Assembly: GCA_934464615.1 (NCBI GenBank) | Contig: CAKSKA010000009.1 | Span: 1 to 64,000, forward strand | Source: an uncultured Eubacteriales bacterium | Lineage (GTDB): Bacteria; Bacillota; Clostridia; Oscillospirales; Acutalibacteraceae | DNA length: 64,000 bases | Direction of reading: 5' to 3' | Part shown: piece by piece, positions 31,775 through 40,761 of the stretch | Numbering within the stretch: the stretch's first letter is position 1 | How the letters are laid out: every line of letters starts with the position of its first letter | Position numbers and translations under genes: made by a program | Notes under the pieces: generated by a model | Told to the model about the DNA's origin: nothing | Databases searched by the model: none | Seen by the model: only the letters and a program-made list of their open reading frames with translations

Positions 31775-31806
31775 GACAGGAAAAATGTTTAAACATTTTT
31801 CCTGTC
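31775..31806. terminator. Bidirectional terminator, 32-bp perfect palindrome
   Basis: GACAGGAAAAATGTTT followed by its exact complement, with T-rich flanks. It ends both the flavodoxin unit and the convergent bile salt hydrolase gene, whose stop codon lies inside it. Confidence 0.9.
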
Positions 31807-32793
31807 ATTTTTATTTGGTGTGATAAAATTCGGCTGCGGTGTATTATCCATTTTAAAAACGTACGGCGTTTTACCGTCAAGGTCAAAGTCATGCACATCT
31901 ATTACCGTAGGATTGGGGTTTTCGTACGTTGTGTAGTAATAAATTCCGCGGTCGGCATTATAACAAACGGTATAAACGGTATATTCGTATTTTCCGTTTT
32001 CAAGCAAACAACAACCTTTTACCTGTTTTACATTTCCCAAAATATTAAAAAACTGATTTACACTTTGCGCGTTTGTGCCGTCGCTTACGCTGTTTAATTT
32101 TGTAAAAGCGGCGCGCACAAATCTGGACTGCGAAGAAACATCGCCCGGCAAGCCGATACCGCCCATTCCGCGGCTGTATTTTTGCAGATTAATTTTGTTT
32201 GAAAAATGATTTTCAGGCGTTGCCGCACCCACCGACATATAATTGTTTAAAGCAAACATCTGGTAATCAAACGGCGGATTGTTGGCAAGCACACCTACGG
32301 GATTGTTGTATATTTTTATTACACCGTCGGTTATTTCCGCAGTAATGCACTTATTTTTGTCCGCCGCCATCCAATGCAGCTGTGCGGTCGGCAGCTCGCT
32401 GTCAAACGGAGTATCGGTAACATTAATATTTTTGCACATTTCGCATACTTCGTCGGTTGTTTTGCAATTGATAAGTATATGCAAAATAAACTCATACGCC
32501 GCAACATTTACGGCGTTGTCCTTTAAATTTTCCGCATAGCGCGCATTTCCCGTAAAATTCAGTCCTGCCGCACAAAGTCCGTACTCATTGGCGGCATCGT
32601 AAAACAGCGGATACCCGTTTTTTATATGTGCTGTGCCTATTATTGCCGAGTGTGCCGCCGTACGCCCCGAAAACCTGAAATCAACAGGATAATTGCGCGG
32701 TAAAACAACTATACTTTCCCCGTAAGTAAACTCGTAATCCAATGTTCTGCCGAAATAAAAATCTTTTGTTTTGTAAGTTATTGCCGTACACAT
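31789..32793 (-). CDS. Choloylglycine (bile salt) hydrolase
   Basis: A 334-residue Ntn-hydrolase that cleaves glycine or taurine from conjugated bile salts. After Met removal, Cys2 is the nucleophile (MCTAITYKTKDFYFGRTLDYE, with Arg16 and Asp19). VGVLANNPPFDYQMFALNNY and GIGLPGDVSSQSRFVRAAF carry the conserved Asn and Arg. These favour bile salt hydrolase over penicillin V acylase, but specificity is not certain. The start at 32793 has GGAGGG seven bases upstream. The frame stays open beyond it for 132 codons, but that part is not protein-like. It marks a gut lifestyle. Confidence 0.92.
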   Translation of the reverse strand: MCTAITYKTKDFYFGRTLDYEFTYGESIVVLPRNYPVDFRFSGRTAAHSAIIGTAHIKNGYPLFYDAANEYGLCAAGLNFTGNARYAENLKDNAVNVAAYEFILHILINCKTTDEVCEMCKNINVTDTPFDSELPTAQLHWMAADKNKCITAEITDGVIKIYNNPVGVLANNPPFDYQMFALNNYMSVGAATPENHFSNKINLQKYSRGMGGIGLPGDVSSQSRFVRAAFTKLNSVSDGTNAQSVNQFFNILGNVKQVKGCCLLENGKYEYTVYTVCYNADRGIYYYTTYENPNPTVIDVHDFDLDGKTPYVFKMDNTPQPNFITPNKNDRKNV

Positions 32794-32852
32794 ATAACAT
32801 CCCTCCGCCGATAGTATTGACAGGACGGACGGTAATATTAAAATTGTCGTCA

Positions 32853-32881
32853 TTGACAACGGCGGCAATAACAGGTATAAT
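32853..32881 (+). promoter_or_regulatory. brnQ promoter
   Basis: TTGACA (32853-32858), 17-bp spacer, TATAAT (32876-32881). Both hexamers are consensus. Confidence 0.85.
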
Positions 32882-32953
32882 TGTTTTACTCGGCGCTGTA
32901 TGGGGTTACTTACATACCGTGTCCTTACAAATAACTTTAGGTGGTTTGAGTAA

Positions 32954-34309
32954 ATGAAAACAAAATTAAAGTTTAAAGAATATGTATACGTTGCAAGTAT
33001 GCTGTTCGGTCTGTTTTTCGGCGCGGGAAATCTTATTTTCCCTATACATATGGGGCAAATGGCAGGACACAACACATGGCTTGCAATACTCGGCTTTCTT
33101 ATTACGGGCGTCGGTCTGCCGCTTTTAAGCGTTGCGGCTCTCGGCATCAGCCGCAGTACCGGTCTTTTTGATTTAAGCAGCAAAGTCACGCGTCCTTACG
33201 CTTATGTGTTTACCTGCTTGCTCTATTTAACAATAGGACCGTTCTTTGCAATTCCGCGTTGCGCCACAACGTCATTCACCGTGGGACTTGAACAGGTTTT
33301 GCCGCAAAACGGCCACGCGTCGCTTTATCTTTTTATATTTACATTAATTTTCTTTATTGCGGCGTTGTTGTTCTCGCTTTTCCCCGGCAAAATTCTTACC
33401 TGGGTAGGAAAAATACTTAACCCGATATTCTTAGCTTTTTTGGCGGTTTTAATAATTGTTTCGTTTATAAATCCGTCTGCTTCGATTGCCGACGTTGCGC
33501 CGCAGGGTGATTATATTACAAAACCGCTTTTTACCGGATTTTTGGAAGGCTACAATACAATGGATGTTTTGGCAGGTCTTGCATTCGGCATAATCGTAGT
33601 ACAGGTAATACGCGATTTAGGGGTTGAAGACGAAGGCGCTATCGCTTCCAATACGGTGCGTTCCGGTATTTTCAGTTGCTTGCTTATGGCGGCAATTTAT
33701 GTGGCGGTTACCGTTGTAGGTACGCAAAGCCGCGGTTTTGCACAAGTAAGCGAAAACGGCGGAATAGGTTTTGCGCAAATAGCGCAGCACTACCTCGGCA
33801 CACCGGGACTGTTTATACTTGCCGCAACCGTAACGTTTGCCTGCCTTAAAACCGCTGTAGGACTTGTTACAAGCTGTGCGGAAACATTTGCCGCAATTTT
33901 CCCCGGCGGCCCCGCATATCGCGTTTGGGCAATAATATTCAGCGTGGTTTCATTCCTTTTTGCAAACTTGGGATTAAGCACTATAATAGAATTCTCGATT
34001 CCCGTTCTTATGTTCTTGTATCCCCTTGCAATAACGCTTGTATTGCTGGCACTGTTCGGCAAATTCTTTAATCACGACCGCACAGTTTACTGCTTTGTTA
34101 CAGGATTTACGCTTGTTGCCGCAATACTTGACTTGTTGGCGGCATTACCGGAAAATGTTGTAAAAGTATTAAAAACCGATGTTTTTGTAAATGCCGTAAA
34201 CAAATACCTGCCTTTCTCCGATGTGGGACTCGGTTGGGTTTGTCCCGCGCTTGCAGGCCTTGTAATAGGACTGGCGGTACACTTTATTAAAAAGACGAAA
34301 AAAGCATAA
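32954..34309 (+). CDS. brnQ: Branched-chain amino acid:cation symporter
   Basis: A 451-residue LIVCS-family transporter for leucine, isoleucine and valine, driven by sodium or protons. About 12 membrane segments are visible. LFGLFFGAGNLIFPIHMGQMAG is the signature first segment, FAIPRCATTSFTVGLEQ the third-helix loop, and ETFAAIFPGG a later family block. It has its own promoter and a terminator. A short leader (about 70 bases) has no obvious T-box. Confidence 0.94.
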   Translation: MKTKLKFKEYVYVASMLFGLFFGAGNLIFPIHMGQMAGHNTWLAILGFLITGVGLPLLSVAALGISRSTGLFDLSSKVTRPYAYVFTCLLYLTIGPFFAIPRCATTSFTVGLEQVLPQNGHASLYLFIFTLIFFIAALLFSLFPGKILTWVGKILNPIFLAFLAVLIIVSFINPSASIADVAPQGDYITKPLFTGFLEGYNTMDVLAGLAFGIIVVQVIRDLGVEDEGAIASNTVRSGIFSCLLMAAIYVAVTVVGTQSRGFAQVSENGGIGFAQIAQHYLGTPGLFILAATVTFACLKTAVGLVTSCAETFAAIFPGGPAYRVWAIIFSVVSFLFANLGLSTIIEFSIPVLMFLYPLAITLVLLALFGKFFNHDRTVYCFVTGFTLVAAILDLLAALPENVVKVLKTDVFVNAVNKYLPFSDVGLGWVCPALAGLVIGLAVHFIKKTKKA

Positions 34310-34310
34310 A

Positions 34311-34346
34311 AAAATCCTGACTGTTTTTACGCAGTCAGGATTTTTC
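34311..34346. terminator. Bidirectional terminator between brnQ and the kinase-like gene
   Basis: AAAATCCTGACTG pairs with CAGTCAGGATTTT around an eight-base loop, flanked by A- and T-runs. Confidence 0.9.
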
Positions 34347-34948
34347 TATTCAAACAATACGGCTATGCTGTTGACAATTTTCTTTATGTCGGTGCTTGCG
34401 GTGTTAACGCATAAATCGTAATTTGCCTTATCTCCCCACTTTTGACCGGTAAGGAATTCGTAATAATTCTTTCTTGATTTATCAACGCTTAAAATCTTTT
34501 GTTTTAATTCCTTTGCGCTTAAATTCTCGTCCGCATCGCCTTTTTGGCGGCAGCGCCGCATTTTAGACTCCATATCGGCATAAAAGAAAAGTCGGAACGG
34601 TTTAAAATCGCTTAAAACATAGTCTGCGCTTCTTCCTACTATAACACAGTCGGATTTTTCCGCCATTTCGTGCAGAATTTCGCTTTCCTTGCGTATTACT
34701 TCAAGTTGCTGTTCAAGCGTGGGATCGGGCTCCGACCAAAATGTTTTGCCTATGGTAATGGCAAGCAACGGTGACGGACGCTTTTCCTCAATATTGCGGA
34801 CATACTCAGCCGCCAGCGATGTACGCTTTATAATTTCGTTGACGATTTCGTGGTCATAATAAGCTATACCCAGCTTTTCGGCAAGTCTGCGGCCTGCTTC
34901 TCTGCCGCCGCTTCCGAATTCTCTGCCTATGGTGATTATTCTGTTCAT
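34346..34948 (-). CDS. Cytidylate kinase-like protein
   Basis: A 200-residue P-loop protein of the AAA_26/cytidylate-kinase-like family. IITIGREFGSGGREAGRRLAEKLG contains a modified Walker A, DHEIVNEI the next block, and CVIVGRSADYVL the NMP-binding core. DKSRKNYYEFLTGQKWGDKANYDL is a family-specific C-terminal segment. It is not the canonical Cmk, and its substrate is unknown. The start at Met 34948 is preferred since the upstream frame is hydrophobic, Lys-rich and unlike the family. GGGAAG lies upstream. Confidence 0.85.
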   Translation of the reverse strand: MNRIITIGREFGSGGREAGRRLAEKLGIAYYDHEIVNEIIKRTSLAAEYVRNIEEKRPSPLLAITIGKTFWSEPDPTLEQQLEVIRKESEILHEMAEKSDCVIVGRSADYVLSDFKPFRLFFYADMESKMRRCRQKGDADENLSAKELKQKILSVDKSRKNYYEFLTGQKWGDKANYDLCVNTASTDIKKIVNSIAVLFE

Positions 34949-35149
34949 ACTCACACTTCCCATCATACCGGTGCGGCAGAACTTACGCCTGTCACACTGC
35001 TTTATAATTATTATAATTGCATATTTAAAAAAGGTCAAGTACGGCAAATTTAAAAGTATATTACAAATTTTAACAACTTATTCATAAATATGTTGTATAA
35101 TATAGATAATGTTACAGGGATGTAGCATAATGCAAAGGAGGAAAATTAA

Positions 35150-36298
35150 ATGGCAAACAGATTTGTACTTAACGAAACTTCTTATCACGGCAGCGATGCC
35201 ATAAACAGCATTGCGGACGAAGCGGCAGGCAGAGGCTTTAAAAAAGCATTTGTTTGTTCCGATCCCGACCTTATAAAGTTCGGCGTTACAAAAAAAGTAC
35301 TTGACGTACTTGAAAACGCGGGACTTGACTATGAAGTATATTCGAATATTAAACCCAATCCGACAATTGAAAATGTGCAGACAGGTGTTGACGCATTTAA
35401 AAAATCCGGTGCGGATTATATAATTGCCATCGGCGGCGGTTCTTCTATGGACACGGCAAAAGCAATAGGCATAATTATTGCAAACCCTGAATTTGAGGAT
35501 GTTGTAAGCCTTGAGGGTGTCGCCCCGACAAAGAATAAGAGTGTTCCGATTTTTGCCGTTCCCACAACGGCAGGCACAGCGGCGGAAGTTACAATAAACT
35601 ATGTAATTACCGATACCGCCAAAAACAGAAAAATGGTTTGCGTAGATCCTAAAGACATTCCCGTTGTGGCTTTTGTGGATCCGGATATGATGTCGTCAAT
35701 GCCCAAAGGTCTTACCGCAGCTACCGGTATGGACGCGCTTACACACGCTATTGAAGGTTACATTACCGCAGGCGCTTGGGAACTTTCCGATATGTTCCAC
35801 TTAAAAGCAATTGAGATAATCTCACGTTCGCTTCGTGCGGCAGTTGCAAACACACCCGAGGGCAGAACTGATATGGCGCTCGGTCAATATGTTGCCGGTA
35901 TGGGATTTTCAAATGTAGGACTCGGAATCGTTCACTCAATGGCTCATCCTCTCGGCGCTTTGTATGATACTCCGCACGGCGTTGCAAACGCAATAATTTT
36001 GCCGACCGTAATGGAATATAATGCACCGGCTACGGGTGAAAAATACCGTGAAATAGCACGCGCCATGGGTGTTGAAGGTGTAGATTCCATGACTCAGGAG
36101 CAATACAGAAAAGCTGCTGTTGACGCTGTACGTCAGTTGTCCCACGATGTCGGAATTCCGGCAGACCTTAAGGAAATTGTTAAAAAAGAGGATATTCCTT
36201 TCCTTGCTCAGTCTGCTTACGACGATGCTTGCCGTCCGGGCAATCCGAAAGAAACAAGTGTTGCCGATATTACAAAGCTGTACGAAAGTCTTATATAA
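35150..36298 (+). CDS. fucO: Iron-containing alcohol dehydrogenase, FucO-type lactaldehyde reductase
   Basis: A 382-residue group III alcohol dehydrogenase that interconverts L-lactaldehyde and 1,2-propanediol with NADH. The nucleotide-binding loop is AIGGGSSMDTAKA. GMDALTHAIEGYI, GIVHSMAHPLGALYDTPHGVANAI carries the iron-binding Asp/His set. It strongly resembles FucO, which handles lactaldehyde from rhamnose or fucose breakdown; rhaBAD lies about 20 kb away. A related 1,3-propanediol or general role is possible. AAGGAGG precedes ATG 35150, and TATAAT lies about 55 bases upstream. Confidence 0.9.
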   Translation: MANRFVLNETSYHGSDAINSIADEAAGRGFKKAFVCSDPDLIKFGVTKKVLDVLENAGLDYEVYSNIKPNPTIENVQTGVDAFKKSGADYIIAIGGGSSMDTAKAIGIIIANPEFEDVVSLEGVAPTKNKSVPIFAVPTTAGTAAEVTINYVITDTAKNRKMVCVDPKDIPVVAFVDPDMMSSMPKGLTAATGMDALTHAIEGYITAGAWELSDMFHLKAIEIISRSLRAAVANTPEGRTDMALGQYVAGMGFSNVGLGIVHSMAHPLGALYDTPHGVANAIILPTVMEYNAPATGEKYREIARAMGVEGVDSMTQEQYRKAAVDAVRQLSHDVGIPADLKEIVKKEDIPFLAQSAYDDACRPGNPKETSVADITKLYESLI

Positions 36299-36312
36299 AA
36301 TATTCGGTTGAT

Positions 36313-36348
36313 AAAACCCCCGTTTTCGTTTGAAAACGGGGGTTTTTT
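36313..36348. terminator. Bidirectional terminator between fucO and spoIIE
   Basis: A 15-bp perfect stem (AAAACCCCCGTTTTC and its complement), four-base loop, T-run on the plus strand and A-rich on the other side. Confidence 0.92.
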
Positions 36349-38662
36349 ATATTGCTTTTTCAACTATTGCCGCCATAACGGTTATATCGTCCTCGTGGTT
36401 GTCGCTGCGCCGACGTTTTGCACATGCCGACAGATGTTCCGCCAACTCCTGCGCACTGCCGTTTTCCCACGCCTCAAGCTCGGCGCATATCCATTCCGTA
36501 CCCTCGGTTACGGCTCCGTCGCTCATAAGCAAAAGTATATCGCCTACGGCAAGCCTGAATGTCGCCTTGTCAAATGCAATATCGCGCAGTATTCCGGCAG
36601 GCAGCGATGTGCTTTGCGCCTTTCCCGTTCTGCCGCTGCGGCGTACAAGGGTGGGGGCGGCGCCTGCTTTAAACAAATCCGTTCTGCCGGAAAACAAATC
36701 TATAACCGCAATATCCACCGTTGCGAGCGATTCGTCGGTAGATTTAAAAATCATGGATGAATTGAGTATCCTGAGCGAACAGTCATATCCGAATCCCGCT
36801 TTTAAAAGTCTGCTCATAAGTCCCGACGCCATGGCGCTGTCTACCGCAGCCCTGCCGCCTGTTCCCATTCCGTCGCTTAAAACAAGTATTGCCCTGCCCT
36901 TGCCGTCAAGAAAATATCTGTAAGCGTCGCCGCACATATTTTTCCCGTCTGCAATAAATTGATTTACGCCTATATCAACCCTGAAAGGCGCTTTTTCATT
37001 TAAGTTAATCAATGTTTCGTTGGAAAGCACCGTAACCACGGGCGCGTCAAAATCGCGGTCGCATACCAATTCAACCTGACGCATTATCTGCATACGGTTT
37101 ACAACGGTTTCTCCCCTTGAATTAAGCCGTATTTCCACATTCATTCTGCCGTATTTATCGGTTTTGCAGCAGCAGCCGTCGGTTATAATGTCTATTGCTT
37201 TAAGTCCCGCCGCAATATTTTCCGCCGCCGCGTTATCGTATTGCTCGCCGTTTTCGATTTCCTCGCTCATATCAAGCAGCATATTCGAAATTCCCGAAAA
37301 CTGATCAGACACCACGCTGCGTACTTCGTCAATTCTGTTTTCAGCCGCAAGGCGCGCGGCATAATCGGAATAATGCTTATAAACCGCACTGCCGAATGCC
37401 TGCGGCCGCAGACAGCCTGCTTTAAATTCTTCATCGGCAAAGTCTTCCGGTCTTGTTTCGCCGGATTTTACCGCACGCGTCATTTCAACAACGGCGGCGG
37501 TCGTTTTATCCCGTCTTTTTTCCCAGCAATGCATACGCAATGTACAGCCTCTGCAGGCATCCTGCTCTATGCTTGTAAAAACATCGCAAAGTTCGGGCGA
37601 GTTTACTTTTGCAAGCTCGTGTGCCACCTGTTCTACCGTATCGGACACGTCGCTTAACGCGCTTGCGGCAAATTTAAGTCGCATTGTAACGGATTTTTTT
37701 ATTCCCGTAGGCGCCTCGACCGCCGGCATAGGCGAAACGGTTTTTCCGAATTTTAAACATACGCCGCGCGGAATAAGTAAAAAAATCACCGATGCCGCCG
37801 CGGTTTCTATTAAATAAACCACCGTGTTACTGCCGCCCATAACCGTACCTGCCGTAAAAACGGCAATTACAAACGATACAAATATACCGTACTTACCGAG
37901 GGACGAAAACGCGCCGGCAATCAATCCCCCGAATGAAAGCAGAACAAGGCTTGAAGGATCGCGCGAGCAAAGCAGGGCCATCATTCCGTATGCGGCGCCG
38001 CAAACCGCCGAAAAGCCGGAAAAAGCAAACCGCGCCGTCATAAGTACAATGACCGATGCCGCTATTCTTCCTACAGACACCTGTCCTATGTTAATACCGA
38101 AAAGTCCAGAGCATAAAACCGCACTTGCTATCAGCAAACTTGTAAGTTCGCGTGCGGAAAGCCCAACCGTTTGTTTTTTAAGGGCGATTTGCGCATATGC
38201 GATAAAATACGCCGCAGCTGCAGCAAGTGTTGCTTCGGCGGCAGCTGTAACAATGTCCATAACATCGCTTTTTACCGTTACTATACCGGTAGAAAGCGTT
38301 ACAAGCAATACGGATACTGCCGAAAAAGCAGGTTTAAGTTCCCCTTTTACCGCACCGCCGGCAAGTATTTTTATTGCCGCTATACCGACAGCCGCAACAA
38401 TATACCTAAACGAAAAAACCTTTGCGCCGGTAAACAGGTAGCCCAAAACCGCCCCTGCCGCTGCCGATGCCGTACAGTACTTGTCCGCACCGCCTATTAC
38501 AGCCAACCCGAAGGGAGTCAGCGTATCAAGTACGGTTGCGCGCGCACAAAGCCAACCGACCGCAGCAAAAAAAACATGCTTTAACAGTGCGCTTAAAATA
38601 TCACCCTTTGTCCCGTATATCCCCGACGTTTTAGCTTTAATTGCCTCTTTCAAAAAAATCAC
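36347..38662 (-). CDS. spoIIE: Stage II sporulation protein E
   Basis: A 771-residue membrane phosphatase that dephosphorylates SpoIIAA and so releases sigma-F in the forespore. The N-terminal third has about ten membrane segments. A linker with conserved cysteines (DACRGCTLRMHCWEKR) follows. The C-terminal PP2C domain includes LVLSDGMGTGGRAAVDSAM and LLLMSDGAVTEGTEW, with metal-binding Asp residues. Length is slightly under B. subtilis SpoIIE (827). It is transcribed alone from an unusual promoter and converges with fucO. Confidence 0.96.
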   Translation of the reverse strand: MIFLKEAIKAKTSGIYGTKGDILSALLKHVFFAAVGWLCARATVLDTLTPFGLAVIGGADKYCTASAAAGAVLGYLFTGAKVFSFRYIVAAVGIAAIKILAGGAVKGELKPAFSAVSVLLVTLSTGIVTVKSDVMDIVTAAAEATLAAAAAYFIAYAQIALKKQTVGLSARELTSLLIASAVLCSGLFGINIGQVSVGRIAASVIVLMTARFAFSGFSAVCGAAYGMMALLCSRDPSSLVLLSFGGLIAGAFSSLGKYGIFVSFVIAVFTAGTVMGGSNTVVYLIETAAASVIFLLIPRGVCLKFGKTVSPMPAVEAPTGIKKSVTMRLKFAASALSDVSDTVEQVAHELAKVNSPELCDVFTSIEQDACRGCTLRMHCWEKRRDKTTAAVVEMTRAVKSGETRPEDFADEEFKAGCLRPQAFGSAVYKHYSDYAARLAAENRIDEVRSVVSDQFSGISNMLLDMSEEIENGEQYDNAAAENIAAGLKAIDIITDGCCCKTDKYGRMNVEIRLNSRGETVVNRMQIMRQVELVCDRDFDAPVVTVLSNETLINLNEKAPFRVDIGVNQFIADGKNMCGDAYRYFLDGKGRAILVLSDGMGTGGRAAVDSAMASGLMSRLLKAGFGYDCSLRILNSSMIFKSTDESLATVDIAVIDLFSGRTDLFKAGAAPTLVRRSGRTGKAQSTSLPAGILRDIAFDKATFRLAVGDILLLMSDGAVTEGTEWICAELEAWENGSAQELAEHLSACAKRRRSDNHEDDITVMAAIVEKAI

Positions 38663-38700
38663 CGCCGAAAATATTAACCGAATTCTTATTCGGCTAATCT

Positions 38701-38733
38701 ATTATACTGCCGACGCCTTGCATATTTTGTCAC
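38701..38733 (-). promoter_or_regulatory. spoIIE promoter with 21-bp spacer
   Basis: On the minus strand, GTGACA (38728-38733), a 21-bp spacer, then TATAAT (38701-38706). Spo0A-dependent sigma-A promoters of B. subtilis spoIIE and spoIIG have the same abnormal 21-22 bp spacing, so Spo0A control is likely. I could not point to a convincing 0A box. Confidence 0.65.
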
Positions 38734-38772
38734 ACGCCGTACGGCGATTTTGCGGTTTTTTTGCAAAAAAAA

Positions 38773-38796
38773 GTACAGAACAATAATGTCCTGTAC
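38773..38796 (-). terminator. Terminator of the spoIIIA-asp23 unit
   Basis: GTACAG/CTGTAC stem extended by ACA/TGT across one mismatch. On the minus strand it is followed by eight T. Confidence 0.8.
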
Positions 38797-38818
38797 CCTT
38801 TTGTCCCAAATACTGTAA

Positions 38819-39172
38819 TTATTCGGCCGTTTCGTCGTCCGTCGCCAAATCCGCAATATGAACATTTACGCGCGTTATGGCATTTCCCGTCATATCCTGA
38901 ACTTTGTCTTTAATGTTTTGCTGGACCGACTCCGCAACGGTTTTAACATTATTGCCGCTTTTTGCAGCAATATATACATCAATGCTTGCAGCCCCGTTTT
39001 TAACCGTAACCCTTGCCGGTTTAAATGCCGAACCGTTGTTGACTATACCCTTTATATCCAATGATTTATTTGCCATATGTGCAACGCCCTCAACCTCAAG
39101 CGCAGCAAGCACTACTATCTTCTCAATAACATCGGTGTTGATTCCGAGACCGCCTGACATATTTTTATCCAT
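38819..39172 (-). CDS. Asp23/Gls24 family protein (YqhY-like)
   Basis: A 117-residue cytoplasmic protein of the Asp23/Gls24 family. The core is NTDVIEKIVVLAALEVEGVAHM, followed by a strand-rich middle (VKNGAASIDVYIAAKSGNNVKTVAESVQQNIKDKVQDMTG). The position directly after spoIIIAH matches yqhY in B. subtilis, where it precedes the acetyl-CoA carboxylase genes; no accBC are present here. YqhY affects fatty acid synthesis regulation in that organism. It may also be read through from the spoIIIA operon. Confidence 0.88.
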   Translation of the reverse strand: MDKNMSGGLGINTDVIEKIVVLAALEVEGVAHMANKSLDIKGIVNNGSAFKPARVTVKNGAASIDVYIAAKSGNNVKTVAESVQQNIKDKVQDMTGNAITRVNVHIADLATDDETAE

Positions 39173-39259
39173 TTATATTTCCTCCTTTTAGGCATTATAA
39201 ATTCTCATATTTTACAGTTCCTGTTTTGTTATTATACCACCTTTTTTAAGCGAACACAA

Positions 39260-39790
39260 CTATTTTACCGCAAGAATTTTTATCTTATCGGCCGTAAAGC
39301 CGCTTTGTGCGGACGCAATGTCCTGTATTTGCAGGGTTTGTGTTGCCGTAAGGGAATCGCCGCGCACAACTATATTTATATCGTTATCGCCTATTATGGC
39401 AACAGCGTCGGTAAATCCTTTTGCTTTAAGCAGGGACTCAATATTTGCCTCCGCCGTACGCTGTGCCGCTATTCCGGCAGCCTTATCGGCAGCCGCAGCA
39501 ACGGTATCGCTGTTGCCGCCGGCGGTTTTAATAGTTTGCTCAAGCTGTGCCTGCGTTTCGTCACGGGCATCGTCGCGTTCTTTTTTTGCCGTTGTAAAAT
39601 AGTCGGCCTTTGCGGAAGTTTCAACCGCTTCGCCCGATACGTTATCCACATATTCGGCTTCGCCCAAATATTTTGTTTTATTGTCGGTGGTGGGCGCATA
39701 TTTCATATTAAACCACACGGCTGCGCCCAAAGCCACCACCATAACTGCCAAAAGCAGCTGACCTTTTCCGAGTACCTTACCTTTTTTCAT
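39260..39790 (-). CDS. spoIIIAH: Stage III sporulation protein AH
   Basis: A 176-residue mother-cell membrane protein with one segment (about 12-28) and an EscJ/PrgK-like ring-building domain at the C-terminus (IESLLKAKGFTDAVAIIGDNDINIVVRG). It binds forespore SpoIIQ and forms the feeding-tube channel between the two cells. An Ala/Glu-rich coiled region lies between (about 65-115). It overlaps spoIIIAG by 14 bases. Confidence 0.94.
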   Translation of the reverse strand: MKKGKVLGKGQLLLAVMVVALGAAVWFNMKYAPTTDNKTKYLGEAEYVDNVSGEAVETSAKADYFTTAKKERDDARDETQAQLEQTIKTAGGNSDTVAAAADKAAGIAAQRTAEANIESLLKAKGFTDAVAIIGDNDINIVVRGDSLTATQTLQIQDIASAQSGFTADKIKILAVK

Positions 39791-40337
39791 TGTTTTGTCC
39801 TCCGTTTCCGTAAATAAAAATCTGTTTTGATGTAACAGACAGCGCCGCCTTAACGGCTGATTCTATAAGTGCATTGGTTTTATCGTCTCCGACACCGTCG
39901 TATACCACGGCAACACCGCGGACCGTAGGCAAAAATTCGTTTATTACTATTGCCTTTTCGTTACCGTCGGAATCGGTTATAACTGTTTTTTTCTGCTCGG
40001 TTGCACGGGAAGTATCCTCTGTACGTTCGCCGTTTTTGGCGTCGGCAGAACTTTTAACCTCGTCCGCATAATTATACGATATGCCTGTATCCAGTGTTAC
40101 TACTGCTTTTACGTTTTTTGCACCGGTTATTTTTTTTACAAGCACTTCTACCTCCTTTTGCATTTGCTCGGCATATTGCTCGGAAGAAAATGTCTGTGCC
40201 GCCGAGGTATTTTTGTCCGATTTACCCGACGGTATTACGGACGAAATAAATATAAGTACTATTCCCGCAATGCCGAGGAGCATTATCAGCTTTACATTGC
40301 CGGCTTTTTTTAAAATTTCTTTAATTTTCTCATTCAT
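39777..40337 (-). CDS. spoIIIAG: Stage III sporulation protein AG
   Basis: A 186-residue channel-ring protein with a single membrane segment (about 17-36). The C-terminal ring-building domain contains VEVLVKKITGAKNVKAVVTLDTG and EFLPTVRGVAVVYDGVGDDKTNALIESAVKAALSV. The insert rich in Lys/Glu/Thr (about 100-130) is the expected beta-triangle region. It overlaps spoIIIAF by eight bases. Confidence 0.94.
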   Translation of the reverse strand: MNEKIKEILKKAGNVKLIMLLGIAGIVLIFISSVIPSGKSDKNTSAAQTFSSEQYAEQMQKEVEVLVKKITGAKNVKAVVTLDTGISYNYADEVKSSADAKNGERTEDTSRATEQKKTVITDSDGNEKAIVINEFLPTVRGVAVVYDGVGDDKTNALIESAVKAALSVTSKQIFIYGNGGQNNEKR

Positions 40338-40761
40338 TTATTACCTCCACATTTTCAACGTCAATTGCACGCCGCACCGCCGCCTGCGTATCGGCGGCAT
40401 TGTGCGAAGTGTATATTTCAATCTTGCTAATATATATGCTGCCCGACTTACTCATATTAGTGTAAGCGCAAATTTTTTTATACGGAATTTGTGCGTCCTT
40501 AAGCACTGCGGCACATAAATATTCCGCCTGCATATCGGCAGGTGCGGAATAGTAAGTATCCGACGCGCCGACATCAATATTAAGTTTTTTGCCTATGTTG
40601 CCGACGCTTAAAAAAAGCATTACGCCGGATGCCAAAAAAATCAACGCCAATACATACCGTACCCTTTTTTTCATTACTCCGTCGGGACACATAATATCAA
40701 GCACGCCTATAAAAACCGCCGCTGTGCAAAATCCAAGCAAAACATCTGTAATACTTTTCAT
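40330..40761 (-). CDS. spoIIIAF: Stage III sporulation protein AF
   Basis: A 143-residue membrane protein with two N-terminal segments (about 8-25 and 35-52) and a C-terminal ring-building-like domain (AEYLCAAVLKDAQIPYKKI, then ISKIEIYTS). It is part of the SpoIIIA-SpoIIQ complex. It overlaps spoIIIAE by four bases. Confidence 0.92.
   Translation of the reverse strand: MKSITDVLLGFCTAAVFIGVLDIMCPDGVMKKRVRYVLALIFLASGVMLFLSVGNIGKKLNIDVGASDTYYSAPADMQAEYLCAAVLKDAQIPYKKICAYTNMSKSGSIYISKIEIYTSHNAADTQAAVRRAIDVENVEVINE

Noticed and set aside
32794..33189. Open frame extending the bile salt hydrolase N-terminus by 132 codons
   Set aside because: The catalytic Cys must follow the initiator Met; the extension overlaps the brnQ promoter and start in antisense and is not protein-like.
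38663..38818. Spo0A binding box upstream of spoIIE
   Set aside because: TTTTGTCAC and TTTTGTCCC occur on the plus strand but do not match the TGTCGAA core well enough to annotate.
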